The position numbers and the translations under genes are program-made. This document shows, piece by piece, positions 16,359 to 25,541 of a stretch of 52,095 nucleotides of DNA. Each line of letters opens with the position of its first letter. The first letter of the stretch is position 1. A model generated the notes under the pieces. That model was not told the origin of the DNA and did no database searches. It was given only the letters and a program-made list of their open reading frames with translations. The stretch is from Loktanella atrilutea (GTDB lineage: Bacteria; Pseudomonadota; Alphaproteobacteria; Rhodobacterales; Rhodobacteraceae): contig NZ_FQUE01000014.1 in assembly GCF_900128995.1 (NCBI RefSeq), forward strand, positions 1 through 52,095. Reading direction: 5' to 3'.

Positions 16359-17791
16359 GCGTCCTTGGAAAAGTCGTGCTGATTGGCGCCGTCGGCGGAG
16401 CCGCGGGGTGGGCCGGTCTTGCGGCCGGCGACAAAGGCTGGACACCGGCGACACTTGCGGACGGAGTAAGGACACAGATCGCAGCCGTGGCGGGAACAAA
16501 AGCCGAAGCGATGACTGCCGCGGCCCCGGAGGCAACAGGTCCTGTCATCTATTACCGACACCCGGATGGTGTGGCGGACTGGTCTGCCACACCTGCAACG
16601 ACGCCCGATGGCCGGTCCTTTATACCGGTTTTCGCCAGCGAGGATGTGTCGTTCGACCCGGCCGCGGCCGAAACGGTTGCGGCGGACGACGGCGAGCGCA
16701 CCGTCCTTTACTATCGGCATCCCATGGGTCTGCCCGACACGTCACCCGTGCCGAAACTGGACTCGATGGGCATGGACTATCTTCCCGTCTTCGCCGATGA
16801 GGCCAGCGACACCGGAACGGTCACCGTCTCACCGGGAAAACTGCAGCGTACCGGTGTGCGCACGACGCTTGCGGTGCTCGCCCCCATGGCTACGACCATC
16901 CGCGCCCCGGGTATCGTAGCGCTGGATGATCGCACAGTCAGTGTCATCGCGTTGCGCGCCGATGCCTTCATCGAAACCGTGGAGGATGTGACGACTGGAT
17001 CGCATGTCGTCGCGGGCGCACCGCTGGCGACGCTCTATTCGCCCGACGTTGCGGCCGCTGCGGCGCTTTACGTATCGGACCTGCGTAACGGAGAGGCACG
17101 CGCCGACGGCAGCCGCCAGCGACTGGCCAACCTGGGGGTGCCAGCTATCGTGATTGACAAGATTGCGGCAGACCGGCGCGCACCGGTGAGCATGCCTCTG
17201 ACGGCTCCGCGATCTGGCGTCGTGTTGGAAAGGATGGCTGTCGAAGGTATGATGTCCGGCGCGGGCGAGACGCTGTTTCGGATTGCCGATACATCCATGG
17301 TCTGGATCATGGCCGATGTTCCTGAACGTGCGGTGATGGGGCTGGTCCGCGGCGATGCGGCAACGATCACCTTTCCGGGCCTGCCGGGCGAGACTTTTGT
17401 CGGCGTCGTCGGCGAGATCTACCCACAGGTGGATATGCAGACCCGGACGGCGCGGGTCCGTATCGATCTGGCCAACCCTGACGGACGGCTGTTGGTGAAC
17501 ATGTTTGCCGATGTGGCGCTGGCGAGCGGTGACGGGACGCCCGTGGTGCAGGTGCCGGAAACGGCGGTGATCGACACCGGTGACAGACAAGTGGTGATAC
17601 GCGATCTTGGCGATGGCAAGTTTGCTCCGCAGGATGTCGTCGTGGGCCGGCAGGACGCCGGGATGATCGAGGTCCAGGACGGCATCGCGGCCGGTGACCG
17701 CGTCGTGACCACCTCGACGTTTCTGATCGACGCGGAAAGCAATCTGAATGCGGCGCTCGCGGCATTGACCGCACCGGAGGCGGACCAATGA
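16355..17791 (+). CDS. cusB: CusB-like periplasmic adaptor of a heavy-metal RND pump
   Basis: 478-residue membrane-fusion protein that links the inner-membrane pump to the outer-membrane channel. After an N-terminal membrane anchor come two copies of the heavy-metal-binding domain: YYRHPDG to FIPVF (66-93) and YYRHPMG to YLPVF (119-146). The lipoyl/barrel part follows (TTIRAPGIVALDDRTV, and VWIMADVPE further on). The first copy has lost the MGMDY-type Met that the second keeps. The frame is open far upstream, but the ATG at 16355 is the one with a membrane anchor and an ATGA overlap. The stop overlaps cusA by four bases. Cu(I)/Ag(I) is the expected substrate. Confidence 0.88.
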   Translation: MSVLGKVVLIGAVGGAAGWAGLAAGDKGWTPATLADGVRTQIAAVAGTKAEAMTAAAPEATGPVIYYRHPDGVADWSATPATTPDGRSFIPVFASEDVSFDPAAAETVAADDGERTVLYYRHPMGLPDTSPVPKLDSMGMDYLPVFADEASDTGTVTVSPGKLQRTGVRTTLAVLAPMATTIRAPGIVALDDRTVSVIALRADAFIETVEDVTTGSHVVAGAPLATLYSPDVAAAAALYVSDLRNGEARADGSRQRLANLGVPAIVIDKIAADRRAPVSMPLTAPRSGVVLERMAVEGMMSGAGETLFRIADTSMVWIMADVPERAVMGLVRGDAATITFPGLPGETFVGVVGEIYPQVDMQTRTARVRIDLANPDGRLLVNMFADVALASGDGTPVVQVPETAVIDTGDRQVVIRDLGDGKFAPQDVVVGRQDAGMIEVQDGIAAGDRVVTTSTFLIDAESNLNAALAALTAPEADQ

Positions 17792-20700
17792 TCGGCCGCA
17801 TCATCGCCTGGTCGGCCCGCAATCTGGTCCTCGTGTTCTTTGCCACGGCACTGATCGTGGCCGCCGGCGTCTGGTCGCTCCGGTCCCTGCCCATCGACGC
17901 CATTCCAGACCTGTCCGATGTACAGGTCATCGTTCTGACGGATTATCCGGGGCAGGCCCCGCAGGTGGTCGAAGATCAGGTCACCTATCCGCTGACGTCG
18001 GCCATGCTCACGGTGCCGCGGTCCCGCGTCGTGCGGGGGTTTTCGTTCTTTGGCATTTCCTTTGTCTACATCATCTTCGAGGATGGTGTGGATCCTTACT
18101 GGGCGCGCAGCAGGGTGTTGGAATACCTCAACGCCGCCGCTGCCCGCCTCCCTGACGGGGTGACACCCGCCCTGGGGCCCGACGCCACCGGGGTAGGATG
18201 GGTTTACCAGTATGCGATCACAGGGAAAGTCCTGTCACTGGCGGAGTTGCGGTCGTTGCAGGACTGGGTCGTCCGCTACGGTGCCAGCCGGGCTGACGGC
18301 GTGTCAGAGGTGGCCAGCGTCGGTGGTTTCGTCAAGCAGTACTCTGTGACGGTCGATCCGGTGCGGATGCGCGCACAGGGTGTGACCCTGTCTGATATCG
18401 GTAGCGCTATCGCCTCCAGCAACATGGACACAGGCGGTCGGACGGTGGAGTTGTCCGAATTCGAGTTCATGGTGCGCGGACGGGGATATTTGGCTGGGAC
18501 AGAGGATATCGGTAATATCACCTTGCGAAGCGTCGCGGGGGTGCCGATCAGCCTGAAGGATGTGGCCCGCGTCGAAATCGTGCCCAACGAACGCCGCGGC
18601 ATCGCCGAACTGAACGGCGACGGAGAGGTCGCAAGCGGCATTGTCTTACAGCGGGTGGGTGCGAATGCGCTCGATGTGATCGACAATGCCAAGGCTGAAC
18701 TGGAAACTGTGGCCCAAAGCCTGCCGGAGGGTGTTGAGATCGTCCCCGTGTACGACCGATCCGAATTGATCCTCTCGGCGATCGAAACGCTCAAGAGTAC
18801 CTTGCTGGAAGAAAGCTTGGTGGTGGCGGGGGTGACGATCCTATTCCTGCTGCACGTCCGCTCCGCGCTGGTTGCCATCATCATGTTGCCTGTTGGGCTG
18901 CTCATGGCCTTCACGGCGATGAAGTTTCTGGGAATCGGGGCGAATATCATGAGCCTTGGCGGTATCGCCATCGCCATTGGAGCCATGATCGACGCCGCCA
19001 TCGTAATGATCGAGAACGCGCACAAACATCTGGAACGTGCAGATCCCGACACGCCACGCATTGAAGTCCTGATCAGGGCCGCGACGGAAGTCGGCCCGGC
19101 GCTGTTCTTCAGCCTGCTGATCATCACCGTATCGTTCCTGCCGATCTTTGCGCTGGAGGGCCAGGAGGGACGCATGTTCGGACCGTTGGCCTATACCAAG
19201 ACATTTTCCATGGCGGCAGCAGCGTTCCTGTCGGTCACGCTGGTGCCTGCACTCATGGTGGTCTTCGTACGGGGGCGGATCATACCAGAACACCAAAACC
19301 CGGTGAACCGGGCGCTGATTGCCGTCTACCGCCCGATCATCTGTGCCGTGCTGAAGGCCAAGACGCTGACGATCATCGTGGCGCTTGCGGCACTGGCCGT
19401 CACGATCTGGCCCGCGCGGCAACTGGGGTCGGAATTCATGCCGGTCCTCAACGAGGGCACCTTGATGTACATGCCGACCACGTTGCCGGGACTGTCGGTG
19501 ACAAAGGCGGCTGAACTGATGCAGACCCAGGACCGCATCATCAAGTCCTTCCCGGAAGTCTTGTCCGTCTTCGGCAAGGCGGGCCGCGCCCTGACGGCCA
19601 CCGATCCCGCACCGACGGAGATGTTCGAGACGATCATCCAGCTCCGCCCTGAGGCGGAATGGCGCCCCGGTGTGACGACCGAAAGCCTGCGGCAGGAGAT
19701 GGATGCCGCACTGCAGTTTCCCGGCGTCTCCAACGCCTGGACCATGCCGATCCGCGCCCGGATCGACATGCTGTCGACAGGCATCCGTACACCTGTCGGT
19801 ATCAAGGTGTTTGGCACCAGCCTGACGGAGATGGAAAAGGTCGCCCGTGAGGTCGAGGCCGTCGTGCGCACAGTCCCGGGTACGACCAGCGCCTACGCCG
19901 AACGCGTGATCGGAGGCTACTATCTCGACATCACGCCGGACCGCGCGGCTCTTGGGCGTTATGGCCTGTCGGTTCAGGACGTCCAGGATGTGATTGGCAT
20001 GGCGCTTGGCGCCAAAGCGATCACGCAGACCGTCGAGGGACGGGAGCGCTATGACGTCGCCGTCCGATATCCGGCGGCACTGCGATCGGATCCGGCCGCC
20101 ATCGGACGCGAAGTGCAGGTCGCATTGCCGGGCGGCGGCACGGTGCCCTTGGGCGATGTGGCAAAGATCGAACGCACACGCGGCGCCACCTCGATCCGCA
20201 CGGAAAACGGCCAGTTGGCGGTCTATATTTTCGTGGACATCGCAGGCCGTGATCTGGGTGGTTACGTGGCCGAGGCGCAGGCGGCGGTTGCGGCGTCCGT
20301 GACGCTTCCACCGGGGTATTCACTGGGCTGGAGCGGTCAGTTCGAGTACCTTGAGCGGGCCAAGGCGCGACTGGCGACGGTCGTACCGCTGACACTGGGG
20401 TTGATCTTCCTGCTCCTCTACCTGAACTTCCGCCGTTTGACCGAAACCCTGATCGTGATGCTGTCACTGCCCTTCGCCCTTGTGGGTGGTATCTGGCTGA
20501 TGTGGTTCATGGGTTTCAACATGTCGGTCGCCGTGGCCGTTGGGTTCATCGCACTGGCGGGTGTCGCGGCGGAAACCGGGGTCATCATGCTGATCTACCT
20601 CGATCATGCACTCAATGAGGCCCGCGTTCGCAAAGGTGGTCGTGATCTGACCCGTGACGAGCTTTACGCCGCGATCATGGTCGGCGCGGTGGACCGTGTT

Positions 20701-21024
20701 CGCCCTAAGATGATGACTGTGGTCGCAATCATGGCGGGCCTGATGCCGATCCTCTGGGCTCATGGCACCGGATCGGAAATCATGCAGCGTATTGCCGTGC
20801 CGATGATTGGGGGAATGGTTTCATCGACGCTACTAACCCTGATCGTCATTCCGGCGGTATATGGCATCGTCAAGGGATGGAGACTCGAGAAAGCGAGCGA
20901 GGTCACGCCTCAGACGACAGAGCAACCGGCAGAATTATACTCGTGGGACAGGGAAAATGCCGCGGATATCGAACGCGATTTAGAGGTCAGCTCCGGACGA
21001 AAGATGGATGGGGGCTGCATCTGA
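17788..21024 (+). CDS. cusA: CusA-like heavy-metal RND efflux permease
   Basis: 1078-residue inner-membrane RND transporter of the HME type. The N-terminus (IPDLSDVQVIV) and the periplasmic porter segments containing LMYMPTTLPG, ATDPAPTEMFE and TMPIRARIDMLSTGI are characteristic of CusA, whose Met residues relay Cu(I)/Ag(I). The transmembrane proton-relay segment IGAMIDAAIVMIENA is present. The last 45 residues form a hydrophilic tail longer than in E. coli CusA. It expels copper or silver, driven by protons, together with the adaptor just upstream and probably the outer-membrane protein encoded at 26931-28394. Confidence 0.93.
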   Translation: MIGRIIAWSARNLVLVFFATALIVAAGVWSLRSLPIDAIPDLSDVQVIVLTDYPGQAPQVVEDQVTYPLTSAMLTVPRSRVVRGFSFFGISFVYIIFEDGVDPYWARSRVLEYLNAAAARLPDGVTPALGPDATGVGWVYQYAITGKVLSLAELRSLQDWVVRYGASRADGVSEVASVGGFVKQYSVTVDPVRMRAQGVTLSDIGSAIASSNMDTGGRTVELSEFEFMVRGRGYLAGTEDIGNITLRSVAGVPISLKDVARVEIVPNERRGIAELNGDGEVASGIVLQRVGANALDVIDNAKAELETVAQSLPEGVEIVPVYDRSELILSAIETLKSTLLEESLVVAGVTILFLLHVRSALVAIIMLPVGLLMAFTAMKFLGIGANIMSLGGIAIAIGAMIDAAIVMIENAHKHLERADPDTPRIEVLIRAATEVGPALFFSLLIITVSFLPIFALEGQEGRMFGPLAYTKTFSMAAAAFLSVTLVPALMVVFVRGRIIPEHQNPVNRALIAVYRPIICAVLKAKTLTIIVALAALAVTIWPARQLGSEFMPVLNEGTLMYMPTTLPGLSVTKAAELMQTQDRIIKSFPEVLSVFGKAGRALTATDPAPTEMFETIIQLRPEAEWRPGVTTESLRQEMDAALQFPGVSNAWTMPIRARIDMLSTGIRTPVGIKVFGTSLTEMEKVAREVEAVVRTVPGTTSAYAERVIGGYYLDITPDRAALGRYGLSVQDVQDVIGMALGAKAITQTVEGRERYDVAVRYPAALRSDPAAIGREVQVALPGGGTVPLGDVAKIERTRGATSIRTENGQLAVYIFVDIAGRDLGGYVAEAQAAVAASVTLPPGYSLGWSGQFEYLERAKARLATVVPLTLGLIFLLLYLNFRRLTETLIVMLSLPFALVGGIWLMWFMGFNMSVAVAVGFIALAGVAAETGVIMLIYLDHALNEARVRKGGRDLTRDELYAAIMVGAVDRVRPKMMTVVAIMAGLMPILWAHGTGSEIMQRIAVPMIGGMVSSTLLTLIVIPAVYGIVKGWRLEKASEVTPQTTEQPAELYSWDRENAADIERDLEVSSGRKMDGGCI

Positions 21025-21103
21025 TCTCGACATCGCCGCAACACGTCCATCCGCGTGGTGGGGTCTGGCTCCTATGAGCCGCATACAAAAGGGAAAACGG
21101 GAC

Positions 21104-21982
21104 ATGAAAGATTGCGTTATCGTTGGTGGCGGTCCGGCGGGTCTGACCGCCGCACTTTACCTCGCGCGATTTCTGCGCAGCGTCACGGTTTTTGATGCGC
21201 GCGAGGGCCGGGCCAGAGTGATCCCGAAGACGCATAACTTTGCACCTTTTCCGGACGGCATTTCCGGGCCCGACCTACTGGACCGGATGCAATCGCATGC
21301 CGAGCGTTACGGTGCTGTCATCGAGACCTGTACCGTTGAAGCCGTCGAAAGGCAGGATGATGGCTTTTGCGTCACGACCGACCGGGGGCGTGAGACCGCA
21401 CGATATGTCATATTTGCAGCGGGCGTTGTGAACCACAGGCCACCCCTGCCCGACACCGTTCATGATCGCGGCGTGGCCAGAGGATTGATCCGTTATTGCC
21501 CGGTCTGCGATGCGTACGAGGTCCGCGATAAACGCGTCGCGGTTCTGGGAAGTGGCACACACGGTCTCGCAGAGGCCCGCTTCATCCGTGATTATTCATC
21601 CACGGTCACACTCATTCGGCCGACTGGAAATCGTCCTCATGCGGCGGACAAAATTCATGTTCCGGATTCACCGATGAGCAGCATGTCGCTGTCGGAATCG
21701 GAGGTCATCGTCACGCTGGAAGACAGCACCATCGCGCATTTTGACACGCTCTACGTCGCTCTTGGCACATCCGCTTGTTCCAAGCTCGCGGAAACACTGG
21801 GCGCGACAATCGCTGAGGATGGGTGCATTGTGACTGATGTCCAACGGAAAACCAGTATCGACGGGTTATATGCGATCGGTGATATAACCGACGGGCTCGA
21901 TCAGATCGCGCATGCGATGGGTCAGGCCGCCATCGCGGCCACGGCAATTCACAATGACATGTCGGGAAAAGATCAATCCTGA
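21104..21982 (+). CDS. Thioredoxin-reductase-like FAD oxidoreductase
   Basis: 292-residue flavoprotein: FAD-binding GGGPAG (8-13), a second nucleotide-binding motif GSGTHG (149-154, the NADPH side, slightly altered from GxGxxG/A), a CPVC redox pair (132-135) and the C-terminal GLYAIGDITDGLDQI. This is the pattern of thioredoxin-reductase-like enzymes, but no thioredoxin is encoded nearby. The start at 21104 fits the family; an ATG at 21074 would add ten residues. It may restore periplasmic or cytosolic thiols oxidised by copper. It follows cusA by 79 bases on the same strand. Confidence 0.75.
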   Translation: MKDCVIVGGGPAGLTAALYLARFLRSVTVFDAREGRARVIPKTHNFAPFPDGISGPDLLDRMQSHAERYGAVIETCTVEAVERQDDGFCVTTDRGRETARYVIFAAGVVNHRPPLPDTVHDRGVARGLIRYCPVCDAYEVRDKRVAVLGSGTHGLAEARFIRDYSSTVTLIRPTGNRPHAADKIHVPDSPMSSMSLSESEVIVTLEDSTIAHFDTLYVALGTSACSKLAETLGATIAEDGCIVTDVQRKTSIDGLYAIGDITDGLDQIAHAMGQAAIAATAIHNDMSGKDQS

Positions 21983-22152
21983 TCGCAATCGCAGTCGGTT
22001 ATTTATCTCTCGACGGCCCTCCTTGCGACCTGAGGGACTGGCCATTGTGCGCGGCAACTGTGCCCAAGCCAGTACGCGAAGCCGCGGGGGATGAGCTGCG
22101 GTGCGCGGCCGGAACTGCACCTGACAACAAAGTCCGGGTATCGGTTCGGTTT
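21983..22152. other. Convergent intergenic region
   Basis: 170 bases between the convergent stops of the FAD oxidoreductase and the ion-channel gene. I see no coding sequence and no strong terminator hairpin. Confidence 0.3.
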
Positions 22153-22596
22153 TCAGGGACGATTTTTGACGCCGACGCGAGGCGGGTTTCCTGACATGAC
22201 CTGAAGCACGTAGCTGCCTGACGCGGTGATCATCAGAAACCCGACGAAAGCTTCAATGCCACCGATGAACCTCAGATGTCCCAAAGGTGTAATATCGCCA
22301 CGTCCCAGCGTGGTGAAGTTTACCAAAGAGAAGTAAAAATAGTCCATCCACGACATCGGCTGATCGGTATCGAAAGAACCGATGTGGCTGATTTTGTCTG
22401 CGAACCAGAACCCGACCGCAAAGGCACCGGCCTCGAATATGTGCGCCACAGTGATGCAAACGACTGCCAGCGTGAGCCCGCGATAGCAGGGGCATCCCCA
22501 CTGGAACAATTTCGCGCTCACCTTCCGAAGGACCACGTAGTGAACCGTCAGCGTTAAAAGTATGAGAGCTGCGCTTATCAACATGGCCGTCAGCAT
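22153..22596 (-). CDS. Two-helix ion-channel protein
   Basis: 147-residue membrane protein of the Ion_trans_2 class: an N-terminal pair of helices, then a pore loop (SLVNFTTLGRGDITP) and a last helix ending VLQVMSGN. The selectivity filter reads TTLGRGD where potassium channels have TVGYGD, so the ion it passes cannot be taken for granted. GGGAGCAG lies upstream of the ATG. It is downstream of an ABC-type membrane protein on the same strand, with 244 bases between them. The role in a metal island is unclear; membrane-potential adjustment is one guess. Confidence 0.7.
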   Translation of the reverse strand: MLTAMLISAALILLTLTVHYVVLRKVSAKLFQWGCPCYRGLTLAVVCITVAHIFEAGAFAVGFWFADKISHIGSFDTDQPMSWMDYFYFSLVNFTTLGRGDITPLGHLRFIGGIEAFVGFLMITASGSYVLQVMSGNPPRVGVKNRP

Positions 22597-22840
22597 TGTT
22601 TTCTGCTCCCGTTATTTCGTGCTGTAACCTCATCAGGGTTTCGCGCTGCACCGATGTTAACCGGAGTATCTGCGACCCTGTGCTGCGGTACAATCGTGAC
22701 AACACTTCGGTTTTGTCGATCATGTGCGCCTTGTGCAGCGTCTGAACTGCGAAGCTGTAACCCCGGGCCGTTCAGGCATTGGCCGATGACGAGAACGCGC
22801 GGAATTCGCCAGACGTATCTTTCGCGTGATCGAACCGACG
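22597..22840. other. Gap between ABC-type membrane protein and channel genes
   Basis: Open minus-strand frames cross this gap, one of them starting GTG at 22844 overlapping the upstream stop, but the translations lack any family feature and are Arg-rich. I do not see the missing ATP-binding domain of the neighbouring ABC protein here, nor a remnant of it. A functional element cannot be excluded. Confidence 0.3.
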
Positions 22841-24082
22841 TCACGCGGCGGACGCATTGGCTTCAATCCGGTATGGTGCTGCTTTGACGTTCTGAAGTGC
22901 CGTGATCGATGATCGGGGCGTGAAGAAATCCATGATTTCTGCGTAGCGAATCCTAGTGTCCTCGAGCGCCTGATAGTACGCAAATAGCTCCTTCAGAGGT
23001 GCAGAAAAGTCTTTGTGTGCCGCGAGTACGGCGACGAGGGCGCCGAGGCTGATACGCCCCTCGATCACGAAGTAGCCGCCAAGGGAATAGAAGAGAAACG
23101 GTGTCAGTGACGTCAGAAAGTTGTTCAGCGCCTTGATGAAAAACTTGAGCCTGAAGATGCGCCGGCGGATGCGTTCCAGATCCCGCAGGCTTGCCGCAAT
23201 GCGTGAGATGTCGCCCTTGCCCTTCATATCGGACAAAAGCTGATCGCCTAGGGTGCGTCCAAGACAGCGCACTTCCTTGATCCTGGTCCGCGACAGAGCG
23301 TTCACGCGCCTTTGGAGTTTCGGCAGAAGGATCAACTGCAGCGGCAGGATCGTCAGTGCGGCGGCTCCGAGAAGCGGATCCTGAACGAACATAAAGAGCA
23401 GGATCGTTGCCATTGTCCCACCCTGGAGAATGGGGAGCGCCAGAACATCGGCTGCAAAGCCACCGATCGGTTCGACTTCCTGCGCCAGGATTGGGATGAT
23501 CTCGCTTTGTCGCGCGGTTGTCGGGTCGCTCCGCCATTGCCGGTAAATCAGAAGTCGCAACCGGCGCAATACGCGTTCGGCCACGAACCCTTTGAAGACG
23601 TTCAGAACGTATTTGTTGGCCCCGTTCAGGACGATGGCAACAAGGTATAGCCCGCAGAGCATCAACAGGAATTCGACCTGATTCAGCGACAGGCCCATGA
23701 AGTTTGCGGGGAAGTTACTGGAGTTGAGGGCGTTGTTGACGATCTTTTTCGGCAACTCCAGCGTGACATAGAGAATGGGCATGGACAGCAAGCTCAGGCC
23801 AATCATCGCAGCCTGCTGGAGTCTCGAGTAGCGCAGCACGGTGGCGACCAAACTTGAATCGAGCCCGCGGACATGTTGGCGTAACGGCCCGGTCGTTCCG
23901 CGACGTCGCCAGATCCGCACGACTGACAGGATCAAGAAATAGATCAGGACGACGCTGAGCAGCGCCGGGGCCAGGACGAGGATCAGGTGGATGAACGGAT
24001 GAATCCAGTCCGGGGCGCTGTCATCATATTGAAATCCGAACACGACGGCCACATCGTGCACGATCTGGTGGTAACTGGTCAC
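22841..24082 (-). CDS. ABC exporter-type membrane domain without ATPase domain
   Basis: 413-residue membrane protein. Residues 80-390 match the type 1 ABC exporter transmembrane domain: hydrophobic helices with long cytoplasmic loops, and a coupling-helix region around QVEPIGGFAADVLALPILQGG. It ends where the ATP-binding domain would begin, and no Walker A or LSGGQ is seen. The N-terminus has an extra membrane segment (LILVLAPALLSVVLIYFLILSVV). Either the ATPase domain has been lost, or this branch works without it or with a partner encoded elsewhere. Substrate unknown. Confidence 0.6.
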   Translation of the reverse strand: MTSYHQIVHDVAVVFGFQYDDSAPDWIHPFIHLILVLAPALLSVVLIYFLILSVVRIWRRRGTTGPLRQHVRGLDSSLVATVLRYSRLQQAAMIGLSLLSMPILYVTLELPKKIVNNALNSSNFPANFMGLSLNQVEFLLMLCGLYLVAIVLNGANKYVLNVFKGFVAERVLRRLRLLIYRQWRSDPTTARQSEIIPILAQEVEPIGGFAADVLALPILQGGTMATILLFMFVQDPLLGAAALTILPLQLILLPKLQRRVNALSRTRIKEVRCLGRTLGDQLLSDMKGKGDISRIAASLRDLERIRRRIFRLKFFIKALNNFLTSLTPFLFYSLGGYFVIEGRISLGALVAVLAAHKDFSAPLKELFAYYQALEDTRIRYAEIMDFFTPRSSITALQNVKAAPYRIEANASAA

Positions 24083-24234
24083 GCCTGCCTCTTTTCTTGT
24101 CGTGCGGCATTATGGTGCTGCCGTTTCGGACAAATGGGTCCCGCCGTGTCTCTTCAGACTGGAGTAGATTTCAACCTCCGGAAGAGAGGGCGCCCACGGT
24201 ACGCAGACGCCCCACACTCTTCCGTCAACGACGT

Positions 24235-24495
24235 TCAGTCGTTGCGACTTGGAGCGTCAACGATGCCGGTTGTGTGGATATTGGTCACTTCAATGACGTC
24301 ATCCGGCGCCAGGTTCTTGCGAACCAGTTCCTTGTGGGGGAACAGATCACCCGCTCTGATCTGATGCGTGTGCTCGGCCACGACGCCTGAGACTGGGATA
24401 TGGGACCCGTCATGGCTGCTTTCGGCGTTGGCGGCACCGGACAGACCGGCGATCAGTGCCGCGGCCGTGAGAGTAGACGTAAAGATCGTTTTCAT
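24235..24495 (-). CDS. Small secreted protein
   Basis: 86-residue protein with a standard signal peptide (MKTIFTSTLTAAALIAGLSGAANA) and a short His-containing mature part (SSHDGSHIPVSGVVAEHTHQI). I do not recognise the family. It is the last gene of a minus-strand copper cluster, downstream of the CusF-like protein and separated from it by a strong hairpin at 24574-24607. The His residues hint at metal binding, which is inference only. Confidence 0.55.
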   Translation of the reverse strand: MKTIFTSTLTAAALIAGLSGAANAESSHDGSHIPVSGVVAEHTHQIRAGDLFPHKELVRKNLAPDDVIEVTNIHTTGIVDAPSRND

Positions 24496-24573
24496 GGTAA
24501 GTCGACTTTCATGTGAGTATTGCCGGAGCCCGATGTGGTGAGACGCTGAGGACTCCGTGCAGGAAAATAGATG

Positions 24574-24610
24574 AATTGAGCCCCGCTCTGCAAAGCGGGG
24601 CTCAATTTTT
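24574..24610. terminator. Rho-independent terminator
   Basis: Strong inverted repeat AATTGAGCCCCGCT / AGCGGGGCTCAATT with a short loop, followed by TTTTT on the plus strand and by an AT-rich stretch on the minus strand. It sits just after the stop of the CusF-like gene (24621) and would end that minus-strand transcript. The stem is symmetric and could act both ways. Confidence 0.75.
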
Positions 24611-24620
24611 ATGCAGTAGT

Positions 24621-24914
24621 TCAGTCTTTCAGCTCGACAACCGTCAGTTTGCCTTCGACGCGGTCGGCGACGAACTCGATGTCCTGACCTTCGGACAACT
24701 TGGCCATCATGTCTTTATCGGCGCGGAACACCATCGTCATGGCGGGCATGCCAAGGTTGACCAGTTCTTCGTGAACGATGGTGACTTTGCCCGCTTCGGC
24801 GTCCAGCGCCTTGACGGACCCTTTGGTAAAGGCCGCGTCCTGCGCGAACAGGGCGGTCGAGGTGCCGATGACAAGTGTTGCTGCGGCAAGGGCCGAGAGA
24901 ATGATCTTTTTCAT
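24621..24914 (-). CDS. cusF: CusF-like periplasmic copper chaperone
   Basis: 97-residue secreted protein: signal peptide (MKKIILSALAAATLVIGTSTALFA) then a small OB-fold domain with the family core VTIVHEELVNLGMPAMTMVF. His and Met at the CusF Cu(I)-binding positions are present, while the Trp of E. coli CusF is not apparent in that segment (Phe ends it). It hands Cu(I)/Ag(I) to the CusB adaptor. It follows the cupredoxin gene by 38 bases and precedes a terminator, so it closes the operon. Confidence 0.82.
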   Translation of the reverse strand: MKKIILSALAAATLVIGTSTALFAQDAAFTKGSVKALDAEAGKVTIVHEELVNLGMPAMTMVFRADKDMMAKLSEGQDIEFVADRVEGKLTVVELKD

Positions 24915-24952
24915 GTTGTTTTCCTTGTGTGAGATTTGGGTGTTGCGAGTGT

Positions 24953-25429
24953 TCAGTTGACGACGACCGGGCTGAACATGCCGGATTCGTAGTGGCCCAG
25001 GATCAGGCAGGCATATTCGAATGTGCCTGCGTTGGCGAAAGTCCAGATGACCTCTCCAGACGCGCCCGGAGCTAGTCGGATCGCGTTCGGATCAGCGTGT
25101 TCCATTTCAGGAAACTCTTCCATCAGGACCTTATGTTCCTGATTTTTTTCGGGCGTATCGAGTACGAATTCATGCTCCTGTTCGCCCGCATTGGTGATGA
25201 CGAATTTGACAGTTTCACCTTTTGTGAACGACACGTCGCGCGGCGCGTACAGCATCTGGCCGTCGTCCGTTTCGGTCATCGTCACTTCGACCGTGCGGTC
25301 GATGTGGCTTGTATCGCCGGGTTTACCGACGGCCATCTCGTCGCCGTGGCCACCTTCGTGGCTGCCGGACGCAAAGGCGGGTGCCGCTAGCAAGAGTGTG
25401 ATTGTCGAAAGAATAGTCAGTCTGCTCAT
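24953..25429 (-). CDS. Periplasmic cupredoxin
   Basis: 158-residue blue-copper protein. After the signal peptide (MSRLTILSTITLLLAAPAFA) comes a His-rich linker (SHEGGHGDEM), then a plastocyanin/azurin-like domain. Type 1 copper ligands are visible: a His in QEHEFVLD, then CLILGHYESGM, giving Cys-x4-His-x4-Met. The ATG at 25429 is chosen because the signal peptide begins there. It lies between the multicopper oxidase and cusF genes on one strand and may carry electrons or copper for the oxidase. Confidence 0.82.
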   Translation of the reverse strand: MSRLTILSTITLLLAAPAFASGSHEGGHGDEMAVGKPGDTSHIDRTVEVTMTETDDGQMLYAPRDVSFTKGETVKFVITNAGEQEHEFVLDTPEKNQEHKVLMEEFPEMEHADPNAIRLAPGASGEVIWTFANAGTFEYACLILGHYESGMFSPVVVN

Positions 25430-25482
25430 GGTTTCTCCAGTGTGTGTCGGGGTCGCGGGGTTTAGCGGTCTTTTAGCCGCCT

Positions 25483-25503
25483 GTCCGGGCCTTTCGGGCC
25501 CGG
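25483..25503. repeat. Intergenic hairpin
   Basis: Inverted repeat TCCGGGCC / GGGCCCGGA with a short loop, in the 112-base gap between the oxidase stop and the cupredoxin start. No T run follows, so it is more likely a stabilising or partly terminating stem inside the operon than a full terminator. Confidence 0.4.
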
Positions 25504-25541
25504 ATCTCTGAATGATCTGCCGTGTGTGATCGCGGGCCCGG

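Noticed and set aside
16829-17788. Open minus-strand frame opposite cusB
   Set aside because: Low-complexity Arg/His/Asp-rich translation, typical of a shadow frame.
22590-22844. GTG-started frame overlapping the ABC-type gene stop
   Set aside because: The overlap is suggestive, but the translation is Arg-rich without similarity to an ATPase or any known domain.
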